A stretch of 6,547 nt of DNA from Myxococcales bacterium (GCA_021848865.1 JAJZTO010000158.1:1-6547), one strand, 5' to 3'. Counted from the first letter of the stretch, positions 1 to 6,547 are shown. Notes: generated from the letters alone by a model not told the origin. A program made the numbers and translations.

Positions 1-513
1 GTGACCCTCGCGCCGGCGCCGTCCCGGTCCCGGTGGCGGCTCGCCGCCGCGGCGTCGGCGCTGCTGGCGGCGCTCCTCCCGGGCCCGGCCGCGGCCGGGC
101 CGAGCTGCCTGCGCGTCGCCGGGCAGGGCCAGCGGCGCTGCTGGTTCCTCCCCGCCGGCACCTTCGGCCTCTCCTGGGTCCACTCGGTCGAGCGCACCTG
201 GTGGCGGGAGAGCTATCGCCTCGGGCCGGACGGCGGCGTCCTGCTCACCGCCTCGGACTTCGCCTCGGCCGGCGCCGGCCTCCCCGATCGGCTCGGGCCG
301 GGCGAGCGCTTTCGCCTGGCGCACGGCCGGATGCGGATCGAGGGGCGCCGCGTCCCGGTCGGGATCTTGCGCGTACGCCTGTCGACGTTGTCCCATCACC
401 TGCTGAACGTGGCGGATCGAGACGTGGACCTGACCTCGCTGTTCGGCGAGGGCCTGGTGACGATCCGCGGCGAACCCCCAACCGGAGGAAATCGATGCGA
501 GTGCAGAAGGTAG
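1..513 (+). CDS. DUF1850 domain protein, secreted accessory of the TAXI-TRAP operon
   Basis: This is a 170-residue protein read from the GTG at position 1. Residues 1-32 look like a signal peptide: an Arg-rich start (SRSRWR), a hydrophobic Ala/Leu core and an AAA-type cleavage region near residues 30-32, so the mature protein should be periplasmic. The mature part carries the DUF1850 hallmarks, an FGLSWVHSVERTWWRE block (residues 55-70) and FASAGAGLPD (87-96), and has about the usual length for the family. DUF1850 proteins are known mainly from gene neighbourhoods with TAXI-type TRAP transporters, which is exactly the context here; their molecular role is not established. The gene overlaps the receptor gene by 19 bp, and its last codons contain that gene's ribosome binding site. 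Cys36 is not in a proper lipobox (GPSC), so a lipoprotein is unlikely. The start is the first base of the window, so upstream signals are unseen and a start further upstream cannot be excluded. Confidence 0.85.
   Translation: MTLAPAPSRSRWRLAAAASALLAALLPGPAAAGPSCLRVAGQGQRRCWFLPAGTFGLSWVHSVERTWWRESYRLGPDGGVLLTASDFASAGAGLPDRLGPGERFRLAHGRMRIEGRRVPVGILRVRLSTLSHHLLNVADRDVDLTSLFGEGLVTIRGEPPTGGNRCECRR
484..489 (+). promoter_or_regulatory. Shine-Dalgarno site of the TAXI receptor gene
   Basis: GGAGGA lies 5 bases before the ATG at 495, a near-ideal match to the 16S rRNA 3' end. It fixes the receptor start at 495, although the same frame stays open back to about position 33. The site lies inside the end of the DUF1850 coding region, so ribosomes finishing that gene pass over it, which fits coupled expression. 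Confidence 0.8.
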
Positions 514-1457
514 CCGCCCTGGTCGCCGTCACCCTCGCCGCTGGCCTGGCGTCCCGGACGCAGGCGGCGCAGAAGTTCATCTCCATCGCCACCGGCGGGA
601 CCGGCGGCGCCTACTTCCCCATCGGCGCCGGGCTGGCCGACCTCATCAACCACAAGCTCACCGGCTACAACGCCTCGGCCGAGGTCACCGCCGCCTCCAA
701 GGTGAACTGCATCAACGTGAACGACGGCAAGAGCGACCTGGCCCTGGTGCTGGGCGACACCCTGGCCTACGGCTACGCGGGCGACAAGCTGGGCGGCTTC
801 GCCAAGCCGCTCCCGAACCTCCGCGCCATCGCCAACATCTACCCGAACATCATCCAGATCGTGGCGCGGAAGGACTCGGGCATCACCCGGCTCGCCGACC
901 TGAAGGGGAAGAAGGTCTCGGTCGGCGCCCCCGGCTCCGGCACCGAGATCAACGCGCGCCAGATCCTGGCGGCGGCCGGCCTCTCCTACGCCGACTTCGC
1001 CCGGACCGACTACCTCTCCTTCTCGGAGAGCGCCGACGAGATGAAGAACCGCACCATCGACGCGACCCTGATCAGCTCCGGCCTTCCCAACCCGGGCATC
1101 ATGGACATCGCCACCTCCCAGGACATCGTCATCGTCCCCGTCGAGGCGGCGGTGCAGCAGAAGCTCTCGAAGGACCACCCCTTCTTCGTGGCCTCCACCA
1201 TCCCGGCGAACACCTACCGGGACCAGCCCAAGGCGGTCGAGACCGTGGCCGTCCCGAACTTCCTCATCACCCGGGCCGGCCTGGACGACCAGACCGTCTA
1301 CGAGATCACCAAGGTGATGTTCTCGAACCTCGACCGGCTGGTGCAGGCGCACGCCGCCGCCAAGGGGATCCGCCTGGAGTCCGCGGTCACCGGGCTCCCG
1401 GTGCCGCTGCACCCCGGGGCGGCACGCTACTACCGTGAGATGAAGCTCCTGAAGTGA
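495..1457 (+). CDS. TRAP transporter solute receptor, TAXI family
   Basis: This is a 320-residue periplasmic substrate-binding protein of the TAXI branch of TRAP transporters; it captures the solute and delivers it to the membrane permease encoded next. Residues 1-25 form a Sec signal peptide (MRVQKV, hydrophobic core, cleavage near TQA/A). The mature protein opens with the family motif ATGGTGGAYFPIGAGLA (residues 32-48), continues with a KSDLALVLGDTLAY segment (79-92), then VSVGAPGSGTE (141-151), a conserved stretch of the binding-protein fold, and ends with the typical PLHPGAARYY block (304-313). Length is normal for the family and no break is seen. The ATG at 495 is chosen for its strong ribosome binding site and because the signal peptide follows at once; upstream in-frame codons only shadow the DUF1850 gene. 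The stop overlaps the permease start by 4 bp. Known TAXI ligands include glutamate/glutamine-like molecules and other small acids, but the ligand here cannot be deduced. Confidence 0.95.
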   Translation: MRVQKVAALVAVTLAAGLASRTQAAQKFISIATGGTGGAYFPIGAGLADLINHKLTGYNASAEVTAASKVNCINVNDGKSDLALVLGDTLAYGYAGDKLGGFAKPLPNLRAIANIYPNIIQIVARKDSGITRLADLKGKKVSVGAPGSGTEINARQILAAAGLSYADFARTDYLSFSESADEMKNRTIDATLISSGLPNPGIMDIATSQDIVIVPVEAAVQQKLSKDHPFFVASTIPANTYRDQPKAVETVAVPNFLITRAGLDDQTVYEITKVMFSNLDRLVQAHAAAKGIRLESAVTGLPVPLHPGAARYYREMKLLK

Positions 1458-3631
1458 ACGACGGCGCGCGCGGGAAGAGGGGTACGGGCGACATGGCACA
1501 GGGTGTGGCGGGCGCGACCGGCGGCGTGGCGGAGGCGGCGTCGATCGCCTCCCCCACGCCGGTGGACCTGGAGCAGGAGATCGCGAAGTACGACCCGGAG
1601 ATGCGGTTCCGCGATCTCCGCGGCGCCTGGCGCTGGGTGGCCTTCGCCATCGGCGCCGGGATGTCGGTGTTCCAGCTCTACACCGCCGGCGCGGGGCTCC
1701 TGAACGCCCACGTCCAGCGGGCCGTCCACCTGGCCTTCATCCTGGCCCTGACGTTCCTCCTCTTCCCGGCGCGGCGCCGGAAAGGAGCCGGCCCCCTCCC
1801 CTGGTACGACGTCCTGCTGGCGCTGGCGGGGGCCGGCGTCGGGCTCTACATCCCGCTCGACTACCAGGCGCTGGTGCTCCGCGCCGGGCTCCCCTCCGCC
1901 CTCGACCTGGCGCTGGGCTTCGCCACCATCCTGCTGGTGATGGAGGCGAGCCGCCGCATCATCGGCATGCCCATGGTCATCCTCTCGATGGCCTTCCTCC
2001 TCTACGCCATCTTCGGCCCATGGATGCCGGGCCTCTTCGCCCACCGGGGCTACTCGCTCACCGACATCGCCGACTACATGTACCTCACCACCGAGGGCAT
2101 CTTCGGCATCCCCCTCGGCGTCTCCGCCACCTACATCTTCCTGTTCATCCTCATGGGCGCCTACCTGGAGCAGGCGGGGATCATCGCCTTCTTCTCCGAC
2201 CTGGCCATGGCGCTGGTGGGCCACACCCGGGGGGGGCCCGCCAAGGTCGCGGTCTTCTCCAGCGCCATCCTCGGCATGGTGAACGGGTCGGCCATCGCCA
2301 ACGTGGTCACCGTGGGCACCTTCACCATCCCGCTGATGAAGCGCAACGGCTTCCGGCCGCAGTTCGCCGGGGCGGTGGAGGCCACCGCGTCGATGGGCGG
2401 CCAGATCATGCCGCCGGTGATGGGCGCGGTCGCCTTCATCATGGCCGACACCCTCGGCATCCCCTACGTGGACATCTGCAAGGCGGCCGCCGTCCCCGCC
2501 GTCCTCTACTTCCTGGCGGTGGGCGTGATGGTGCACTTCGAGGCGGGCCGCACCGGGCTGCACGGGCTGCCGCGCTCGGAGCTACCCCGCCTCTCCACGG
2601 TGCTGCGCCAGGGCTGGTACCTGCTGCTCCCGCTGGTCGCCCTCATCTACCTGCTCATCGCCGGCTACACGCCGCTCTTCGCCGGCTTCTACGGCATCGT
2701 GCTCACCATGGGGCTGATCCTGGTGCAGCGGCTCTGGTCGGTCTTCCCGGGGACGGCGATGCGGACGGTGGTCATGGTCGGCACCGGCGCCGGCGCCGGC
2801 CTCACCCTGCGCTTCGGGGCCGTCGGCGTGGCCGTCCTCCTCGCCTTCCTGGTCGCGCTCTCCGCCTTCCGGCCGGAGACCCGGGCCACGCTCTGGGACC
2901 TGGTGAAGTCGCTCCACGCCGGCGCCCGCAGCGCCCTGGGCGTGGCCATCGCCTGCGCCGTCATCGGCATCGTGGTGGGCGTCGCCACCATGACCGGCTT
3001 CGGCGTGAAGCTCTCCAGCGCCATCACCGCCCTGGCCCACGGGAGCATGTTCCTCACCCTGGTCTTCACCATGGTGTCGTCGCTCATCCTGGGCATGGGG
3101 CTGCCGACCATCCCCACCTACATCATCACCTCCACCATGGCGGCGCCGGCCCTGGCCACCTTCGGCGTCCCGCCGCTGGTGGCGCACATGTTCGTCTTCT
3201 ACTTCGGCCTGCTCGCCGACCTCACGCCGCCGGTGGCCCTGGCGGCCTTCGCCGGCGCCGGCATCGCCAAGGCCAGCCCCACCGCCACCGGTCTCCACGC
3301 GGTGCGCCTCGCCATCGCCGGGTTCGTCGTCCCCTTCGTCTTCGTCTACGACAACTCGCTGCTGCTGCTGAACACCACCGTCGCCGGGGCGATCGTCACC
3401 ACCACCATGGCGCTGGCCGGGATCGTGCTCCTCGGCGCCGGCGCCATCGGGTACTTCGTGATCCCGGCCCGCTGGTACGAGCGGGTGGTGCTGATCGTGG
3501 CGGCGATGCTCCTCATCGTCCCCGGGGCGACCAGCGACGCCATCGGCCTGGCCCTGGGCGGCATGGTGCTGGCGGCCCAGCTCCTGCGGCGGTCGCGCGC
3601 GGCGCGGCTCCCGGGGGCGGCGACCGGGTAG
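1454..3631 (+). CDS. TRAP transporter fused permease (4TM/12TM, DctQ-DctM type)
   Basis: This is a 725-residue integral membrane protein that imports the solute delivered by the TAXI receptor, using a Na+ or H+ gradient. The N-terminal cytoplasmic stretch (to about residue 58, with DLEQEIAKYDPEMRFR) is followed by four hydrophobic segments (about 60-166) equivalent to the small DctQ subunit, then by the large DctM-like transport domain. Diagnostic blocks are GSAIANVVTVGTFTIPLMK (278-296), ATASMGGQIMPPVMGAVAF (310-328), GMGLPTIPTYIITS (547-560) and DLTPPVALAAFAGAGIAKA (589-607). Two further hydrophobic segments close the protein (about 645-710). The GTG at 1454 overlaps the receptor stop (GTGA), which suits coupled translation but lacks a clear ribosome binding site. 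An ATG at 1493, preceded by AGAGGGG at 1476-1482, is an equally plausible start and would remove 13 residues. Residues about 431-476 hold an additional hydrophobic stretch in a region that I recall as shorter in most relatives. The substrate is unknown. Confidence 0.95.
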   Translation: MNDGARGKRGTGDMAQGVAGATGGVAEAASIASPTPVDLEQEIAKYDPEMRFRDLRGAWRWVAFAIGAGMSVFQLYTAGAGLLNAHVQRAVHLAFILALTFLLFPARRRKGAGPLPWYDVLLALAGAGVGLYIPLDYQALVLRAGLPSALDLALGFATILLVMEASRRIIGMPMVILSMAFLLYAIFGPWMPGLFAHRGYSLTDIADYMYLTTEGIFGIPLGVSATYIFLFILMGAYLEQAGIIAFFSDLAMALVGHTRGGPAKVAVFSSAILGMVNGSAIANVVTVGTFTIPLMKRNGFRPQFAGAVEATASMGGQIMPPVMGAVAFIMADTLGIPYVDICKAAAVPAVLYFLAVGVMVHFEAGRTGLHGLPRSELPRLSTVLRQGWYLLLPLVALIYLLIAGYTPLFAGFYGIVLTMGLILVQRLWSVFPGTAMRTVVMVGTGAGAGLTLRFGAVGVAVLLAFLVALSAFRPETRATLWDLVKSLHAGARSALGVAIACAVIGIVVGVATMTGFGVKLSSAITALAHGSMFLTLVFTMVSSLILGMGLPTIPTYIITSTMAAPALATFGVPPLVAHMFVFYFGLLADLTPPVALAAFAGAGIAKASPTATGLHAVRLAIAGFVVPFVFVYDNSLLLLNTTVAGAIVTTTMALAGIVLLGAGAIGYFVIPARWYERVVLIVAAMLLIVPGATSDAIGLALGGMVLAAQLLRRSRAARLPGAATG

Positions 3632-3659
3632 CCCACGGGGAGTCCGCCCCGGCCGCGCC

Positions 3660-3679
3660 CGGCCCGGGCGGCCGGGCCG
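3660..3679 (+). terminator. GC-rich hairpin in the permease-helicase spacer, possible terminator
   Basis: CGGCCCGG (3660-3667) and CCGGGCCG (3672-3679) are perfect inverted repeats around a GCGG loop. The hairpin starts 28 bases after the permease stop and ends 21 bases before the helicase start. It is the only non-coding spacer of notable length in the window. No U-tract follows (the next bases are CCGTCCTGC), so it is not a canonical intrinsic terminator. It may act as a weak or Rho-assisted terminator or as a 3' end stabiliser, or arise by chance in DNA this rich in G and C. Confidence 0.35.
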
Positions 3680-3691
3680 CCGTCCTGCTAC

Positions 3692-3697
3692 AAGGGG
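3692..3697 (+). promoter_or_regulatory. Probable ribosome binding site of the DEAD-box helicase gene
   Basis: AAGGGG lies only 3 bases before the ATG at 3701, closer than the usual 5-9. No other ATG, GTG or TTG start exists in this frame between the permease stop and 3701, and the Q-motif region of the helicase begins at residue 3, so the start is firm even though the spacing is short. Confidence 0.45.
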
Positions 3698-3700
3698 TGG

Positions 3701-5350
3701 ATGGGCTTCGCCGACCTGCCGATCCCCCCCGCCCTGCGCGCCGCCCTGGAGGCCCGCGGCTACGCCGAGCCCACGCCGGTGCAGGCCGCGGTGCTGGCGC
3801 CCGCGCTGGCGGGGCGCGACCTGCTCGTCTCCTCGCGCACCGGCTCGGGCAAGACCGTGGCCTTCGGGCTGGTGCTCGCCGGGGAGCTGCTCGCCGAGGC
3901 GCCGGGCTTCGGCCGGGCCGGGAGCCCGCTGGCGCTGGTCATCGCCCCCACCCGGGAGCTGGCGGTGCAGGTGCAGCGGGAGCTCGCCTGGCTCCTGGCC
4001 CCGGCCGGCGGCCGGGTCGTCGCCTGCGTCGGCGGGATGGACCCGCGGCGCGAGGCGCGGGCGCTCGCCGACGGGGCCCACCTGGTGGTGGGGACGCCCG
4101 GGCGCCTCCGGGACCACCTCGACCGCAAGAACCTGAAGCTCGGCGCGCTCCGCGCCCTGGTGCTGGACGAGGCGGACGAGATGCTGGACATGGGCTTCCG
4201 CGAGGAGCTGGAGGCCATCCTGGAGGCGGCGCCCGCGGAACGGCGGACCATCCTCTTCTCCGCCACGCTGCCCCGGCCCATCGTCGAGCTGGCGCGCCGC
4301 TACACCCGGGAGGCCGCCCGGGTGGCGGCCACGCCGCCCGAGGAGGCCCACGAGGACATCGCCTACCGCGCCCACCTGGTCGCGGCGCGGGAGCGCGAGC
4401 ACGCCGTGGTCAACGTCCTGCGCCACCTGGAGCCGGCCAGCGCCCTGGTCTTCCGCGGCACGCGCGAGGCGGTGACCCACACCGCCGCCGGCCTGGGGGA
4501 GCGGGGCTTCGACACCGTCGCCCTCTCCGGCGAGCTGACCCAGGCGGAGCGGAGCCGCGCCCTGAAGGCGCTGCGCGACGGGCGCGCCCGGGTGCTGGTG
4601 GCCACCGACGTCGCCGCGCGCGGGCTCGACCTCCCGGGCATCGAGCTGGTGCTGCACGCCGACCTGCCCCGCGACGCCCAGGCGCTGCAGCACCGCAGCG
4701 GCCGCACCGGGCGCGCCGGCCGCAAGGGGCTGGCGGTGCTGCTGGCGGCGCCGGCGGAGCGCTTCCGGCTGGCCCGCATGCTGAAGGAGGCCGGCGTCGC
4801 CGCCGCCTGGGTGCCGGTGCCGGGGGCCGAGGAGATCCGGGCCGGCGACGACGCCCGGCTCGCCGCCGAGATCGCGGCCCTGGCCGGGGAGGGGGCGCAG
4901 CCGGCCCCGGCCAGCGACGAGGAGCTGGCGGCGGCGCGGCGCCTGATCGCCGGGCGCGAGCCGCTGCTGGTGGCGGCGGCGCTGGTGCGGCGCGACCGCG
5001 CGCGGCTGCCGGCCCCCGAGGAGCTGCCGCTCACCGCCGCGGCGGCGCGCGAGGCGCCGGCCGCGAAGGGGCCGCGCCGGCCCCGGCCCGGGCCGCCCCG
5101 GGACGCCGTCTGGTTCCGGGTGAGCCTGGGCCGGGAGAAGAAGGCCGATCCCCGCTGGCTGCTGCCGCTGCTGTGCCGGCGCGGCGGCGTCACCCGCGAC
5201 GAGATCGGCAAGATCGTGGTCCTGCCGCGCGAGACCCGCTTCGAGGTGGCCCGCGACCGGGCCGAGGCCTACGCCCGGGCGGCGCGCCGGACCGACCCGC
5301 GCGCCCCCGACGTGCGCATCGAGCCGCTGCCCGCCGGCCGGCCGCGGTAG
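3701..5350 (+). CDS. DEAD-box ATP-dependent RNA helicase with DbpA/CsdA-type RNA-binding domain
   Basis: This 549-residue cytoplasmic helicase should unwind or remodel RNA using ATP. All core motifs are visible in order: Phe3 and the Q motif PTPVQ (24-28), motif I RTGSGKT (46-52), Ia PTRELA (83-88), GG (111-112), Ib TPGR (132-135), II DEAD (156-159), III SAT (187-189), IV ALVFRGTR (248-255), V ATDVAARGLDL (301-311) and VI HRSGRTGRAG (331-340). The HRSGRTGRAG form of motif VI resembles Hera/CsdA-like helicases more than E. coli DbpA. After a long Ala/Arg/Pro-rich linker (about 375-465), residues 467-542 (WFRVSLGREKK, then DEIGKIVVL) match the DbpA/CsdA RNA-binding fold, which in DbpA recognises 23S rRNA and in CsdA acts in ribosome assembly and cold adaptation. 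The role here is therefore probably ribosome biogenesis or structured-RNA turnover, but the exact subfamily is uncertain and no symbol is assigned. The stop lies 9 bp before modB. Confidence 0.95.
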   Translation: MGFADLPIPPALRAALEARGYAEPTPVQAAVLAPALAGRDLLVSSRTGSGKTVAFGLVLAGELLAEAPGFGRAGSPLALVIAPTRELAVQVQRELAWLLAPAGGRVVACVGGMDPRREARALADGAHLVVGTPGRLRDHLDRKNLKLGALRALVLDEADEMLDMGFREELEAILEAAPAERRTILFSATLPRPIVELARRYTREAARVAATPPEEAHEDIAYRAHLVAAREREHAVVNVLRHLEPASALVFRGTREAVTHTAAGLGERGFDTVALSGELTQAERSRALKALRDGRARVLVATDVAARGLDLPGIELVLHADLPRDAQALQHRSGRTGRAGRKGLAVLLAAPAERFRLARMLKEAGVAAAWVPVPGAEEIRAGDDARLAAEIAALAGEGAQPAPASDEELAAARRLIAGREPLLVAAALVRRDRARLPAPEELPLTAAAAREAPAAKGPRRPRPGPPRDAVWFRVSLGREKKADPRWLLPLLCRRGGVTRDEIGKIVVLPRETRFEVARDRAEAYARAARRTDPRAPDVRIEPLPAGRPR

Positions 5351-5359
5351 AGTCCCGCC

Positions 5360-6022
5360 GTGGACGTCGCCGCGCTGAAGCTCAGCTTCCTCCTGGCGTC
5401 GCTGACCACGGCCGCGCTGCTGCTGCTCGGGCTGCCGCTGGCCTGGTGGCTGGCCACCGCGCGCTTCCGCGGCAAGGTGCTGGTCGAGGCGGCGGTGTCG
5501 CTGCCGCTGGTGCTGCCCCCCACGGTGCTGGGCTTCTACCTGCTGGTGGCCATGGGGCCGCGCAGCCCGCTGGGGCGCGCCTGGATCGACGCCTTCGGCC
5601 GCCCCCTGGCCTTCAGCTTCGAGGGGCTGCTGCTCGCCTCCATCCTCTACGCCCTGCCCTTCGCGGTGCAGCCCTTCACCGCCGCCATCGCCGGCGTCGA
5701 TCGCCGGCTGGTGGAGGCCTCGCACGTCCTCGGCGCCTCGCCGCTCACCACCTTCCTGCGGGTGACGCTGCCGCTGGCCGCGCCCGGCGTCCTGGCCGGG
5801 ACGGTGCTGGCCTTCGCCCACGCCCTGGGGGAGTTCGGCGTGGTGCTGATGGTGGGCGGCAACATCGCCGGCCAGACCCGGACCCTGTCGATCGCCATCT
5901 TCGACGCGGTGGAGCAGCTCGACGACGCGGCGGCGGGCCGGACCTCCCTCTTCCTGCTGGGGGTCTCCTTCGCGGCGCTGGTCGTCACCTACGCGCTGCG
6001 GCGCCGGCCGGTGGCGGGATGA
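5360..6022 (+). CDS. modB: Molybdate ABC transporter permease ModB
   Basis: This 220-residue inner-membrane permease forms the channel of the molybdate (possibly tungstate) importer and pairs with ModC. It has about five hydrophobic segments. Diagnostic stretches are SLPLVLPPTVLGFYLLVAMG (47-66), the cytoplasmic EAA loop that contacts the ATPase (EASHVLGASPLTTFLRVTLP, 119-138, continuing through LAAPGVLAG), and the ModB signature HALGEFGVVLMVGGNIAGQT (154-173) followed by RTLSIAIFD. Length is typical for ModB. The GTG at 5360 places the first membrane segment correctly, but no clear ribosome binding site precedes it; with a 9-bp gap after the helicase stop, translation probably depends on ribosomes coming from that gene. 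The stop overlaps the modC start (ATGA). A modA gene for the periplasmic binding protein, usually directly upstream, is absent here. Related sulfate permeases (CysT/CysW) share the fold but are longer and lack this signature. Confidence 0.92.
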   Translation: MDVAALKLSFLLASLTTAALLLLGLPLAWWLATARFRGKVLVEAAVSLPLVLPPTVLGFYLLVAMGPRSPLGRAWIDAFGRPLAFSFEGLLLASILYALPFAVQPFTAAIAGVDRRLVEASHVLGASPLTTFLRVTLPLAAPGVLAGTVLAFAHALGEFGVVLMVGGNIAGQTRTLSIAIFDAVEQLDDAAAGRTSLFLLGVSFAALVVTYALRRRPVAG

Positions 6023-6547
6023 GCGGCGACCTCTCCTTCGACCTCGTCCGGCGCTTCCCCGGCGGGGCGGAGGTCCGGGCGGCGCTCGACCTCCCGGCCG
6101 CGGGCGGGCCGGTGACGGTGCTCTTCGGGCCGTCGGGCGCGGGCAAGAGCACGGTGCTGCGCTGCCTGGCGGGCCTGGAGCGGCCCGACGCCGGCTTCAT
6201 CCGCTTCGACGGGGAGCGCTGGTTCGAGGCGGGCACCCGTCCGGTGCCGCCCCAGCGGCGCGGGGTCGGGCTGCTCTTCCAGGACTACGCCCTCTTCCCC
6301 CACCTCACCGCCGGGGCGAACGTCGGCTACGGGCTCGCCGGCCTGCCGGCCGCGGCGCGGGCGGCGCGGGTGCGGGAGGTGGCGGCGCTGCTCCGGGTGG
6401 AGGAGCTGCTGGCCCGGCGGCCGGGCGCCCTCTCGGGCGGGGAGCGCCAGCGGGTGGCGCTGGCGCGGGCCCTCGCCCCCCGCCCGCGCCTGCTGCTCCT
6501 GGACGAGCCGCTCTCGGCGCTGGACGCGCCGACCCGGGACGAGCTGC
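6019..6547 (+). CDS. modC: Molybdate ABC transporter ATP-binding protein ModC (partial, 3' end outside window)
   Basis: The first 176 codons of an ABC ATPase that powers molybdate uptake through ModB; the reading frame is open to the window end. After a short N-terminal strand region, Walker A is GPSGAGKST (residues 37-45), the Q-loop is LLFQDYALFPHL (85-96, Gln88), the ABC signature is LSGGERQR (138-145), Walker B is LLLLDEP (158-164, with catalytic Glu163) and the D-loop is SALD (166-169), followed by APTRDEL. This pattern, especially FQDYALFPHL and the DAPTR segment, is typical of ModC and related anion importers. The ATG at 6019 overlaps the modB stop by 4 bp, so the two are translationally coupled. 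The H-loop and the C-terminal molybdate-binding TOBE/Mop domain that would confirm ModC lie beyond the window. The symbol rests mainly on the linkage to modB. Confidence 0.88.
   Translation, partial: MSGDLSFDLVRRFPGGAEVRAALDLPAAGGPVTVLFGPSGAGKSTVLRCLAGLERPDAGFIRFDGERWFEAGTRPVPPQRRGVGLLFQDYALFPHLTAGANVGYGLAGLPAAARAARVREVAALLRVEELLARRPGALSGGERQRVALARALAPRPRLLLLDEPLSALDAPTRDEL

Noticed and set aside
91..108. Possible lipoprotein signal in the DUF1850 protein at Cys36
   Set aside because: The residues before the cysteine (GPSC) do not match a lipobox; a normal signal-peptidase I site at AAA (about 30-32) fits better.
33..494. A 154-codon N-terminal extension of the TAXI receptor in the same frame
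   Set aside because: The extension is Arg/Pro/Gly-rich noise overlapping the DUF1850 gene, and would bury the signal peptide that starts at 495 just after a strong Shine-Dalgarno.
396..2563. Long minus-strand open frames opposite the TAXI receptor and the first half of the permease
   Set aside because: Same reason: Asp/Gly/His/Arg-rich translations with no motif, opposite well-supported genes.
3686..3694. TGCTACAAG, resembling an extended -10 promoter element, which would give a leaderless helicase mRNA
   Set aside because: No -35-like sequence lies at the right distance, and the match overlaps the likely ribosome binding site AAGGGG; too weak to call.
3629..3700. Possible read-through fusion of permease and helicase, which are in the same frame with only one TAG between them
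   Set aside because: Absence of further stops over 23 codons is expected at this GC content. The helicase has its own start at the family's usual N-terminus, and a membrane permease-helicase fusion has no precedent I know of.
2582..5821. A 1079-codon open frame on the minus strand opposite the permease, helicase and modB genes
   Set aside because: It lies antisense to three genes with clear family motifs. Its translation is a low-complexity Gly/Arg/Gln/His-rich string with no domain, as expected in very GC-rich DNA where stop codons are rare in shadow frames.

Overview
The window is uniformly very GC-rich (codon third positions almost all G or C), with tightly packed genes all on the + strand. 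The GC level, gene content and codon bias suggest a high-GC deltaproteobacterium or myxobacterium of the Anaeromyxobacter type. That is an inference from composition and family knowledge, because no taxonomic marker gene is present.

Positions 1-3631 hold a three-gene operon for a TAXI-type TRAP (tripartite ATP-independent periplasmic) transporter. It contains a small secreted DUF1850 protein, the periplasmic TAXI solute receptor and a large fused 4TM/12TM permease. The genes overlap at both junctions (19 bp and 4 bp), so they are almost certainly co-transcribed and probably translationally coupled. The receptor would capture a small organic anion in the periplasm and the permease would import it using an ion gradient. 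The substrate cannot be read from the sequence. DUF1850 proteins recur beside this transporter class but have no established role.

Positions 3632-3700 are a short GC-rich spacer with a perfect 8-bp hairpin and no U-tract. Positions 3701-5350 encode a DEAD-box RNA helicase with a complete set of core motifs, a long Ala/Pro/Arg-rich linker and a C-terminal DbpA/CsdA-type RNA-binding domain, so it probably acts on ribosomal or structured RNA.

Positions 5360-6547 hold modB (molybdate ABC permease) and the start of modC (its ATPase), overlapping by 4 bp and cut by the window end. No modA binding-protein gene lies upstream, where it is usually found; the helicase gene ends only 9 bp before modB.

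No RNA gene, mobile element, CRISPR array or large repeat was seen. I found no convincing new biological system. The items most worth a second look are the DUF1850 protein, the extra hydrophobic stretch in the permease, the architecture of the helicase C-terminal half, and the helicase-modB junction lacking modA.
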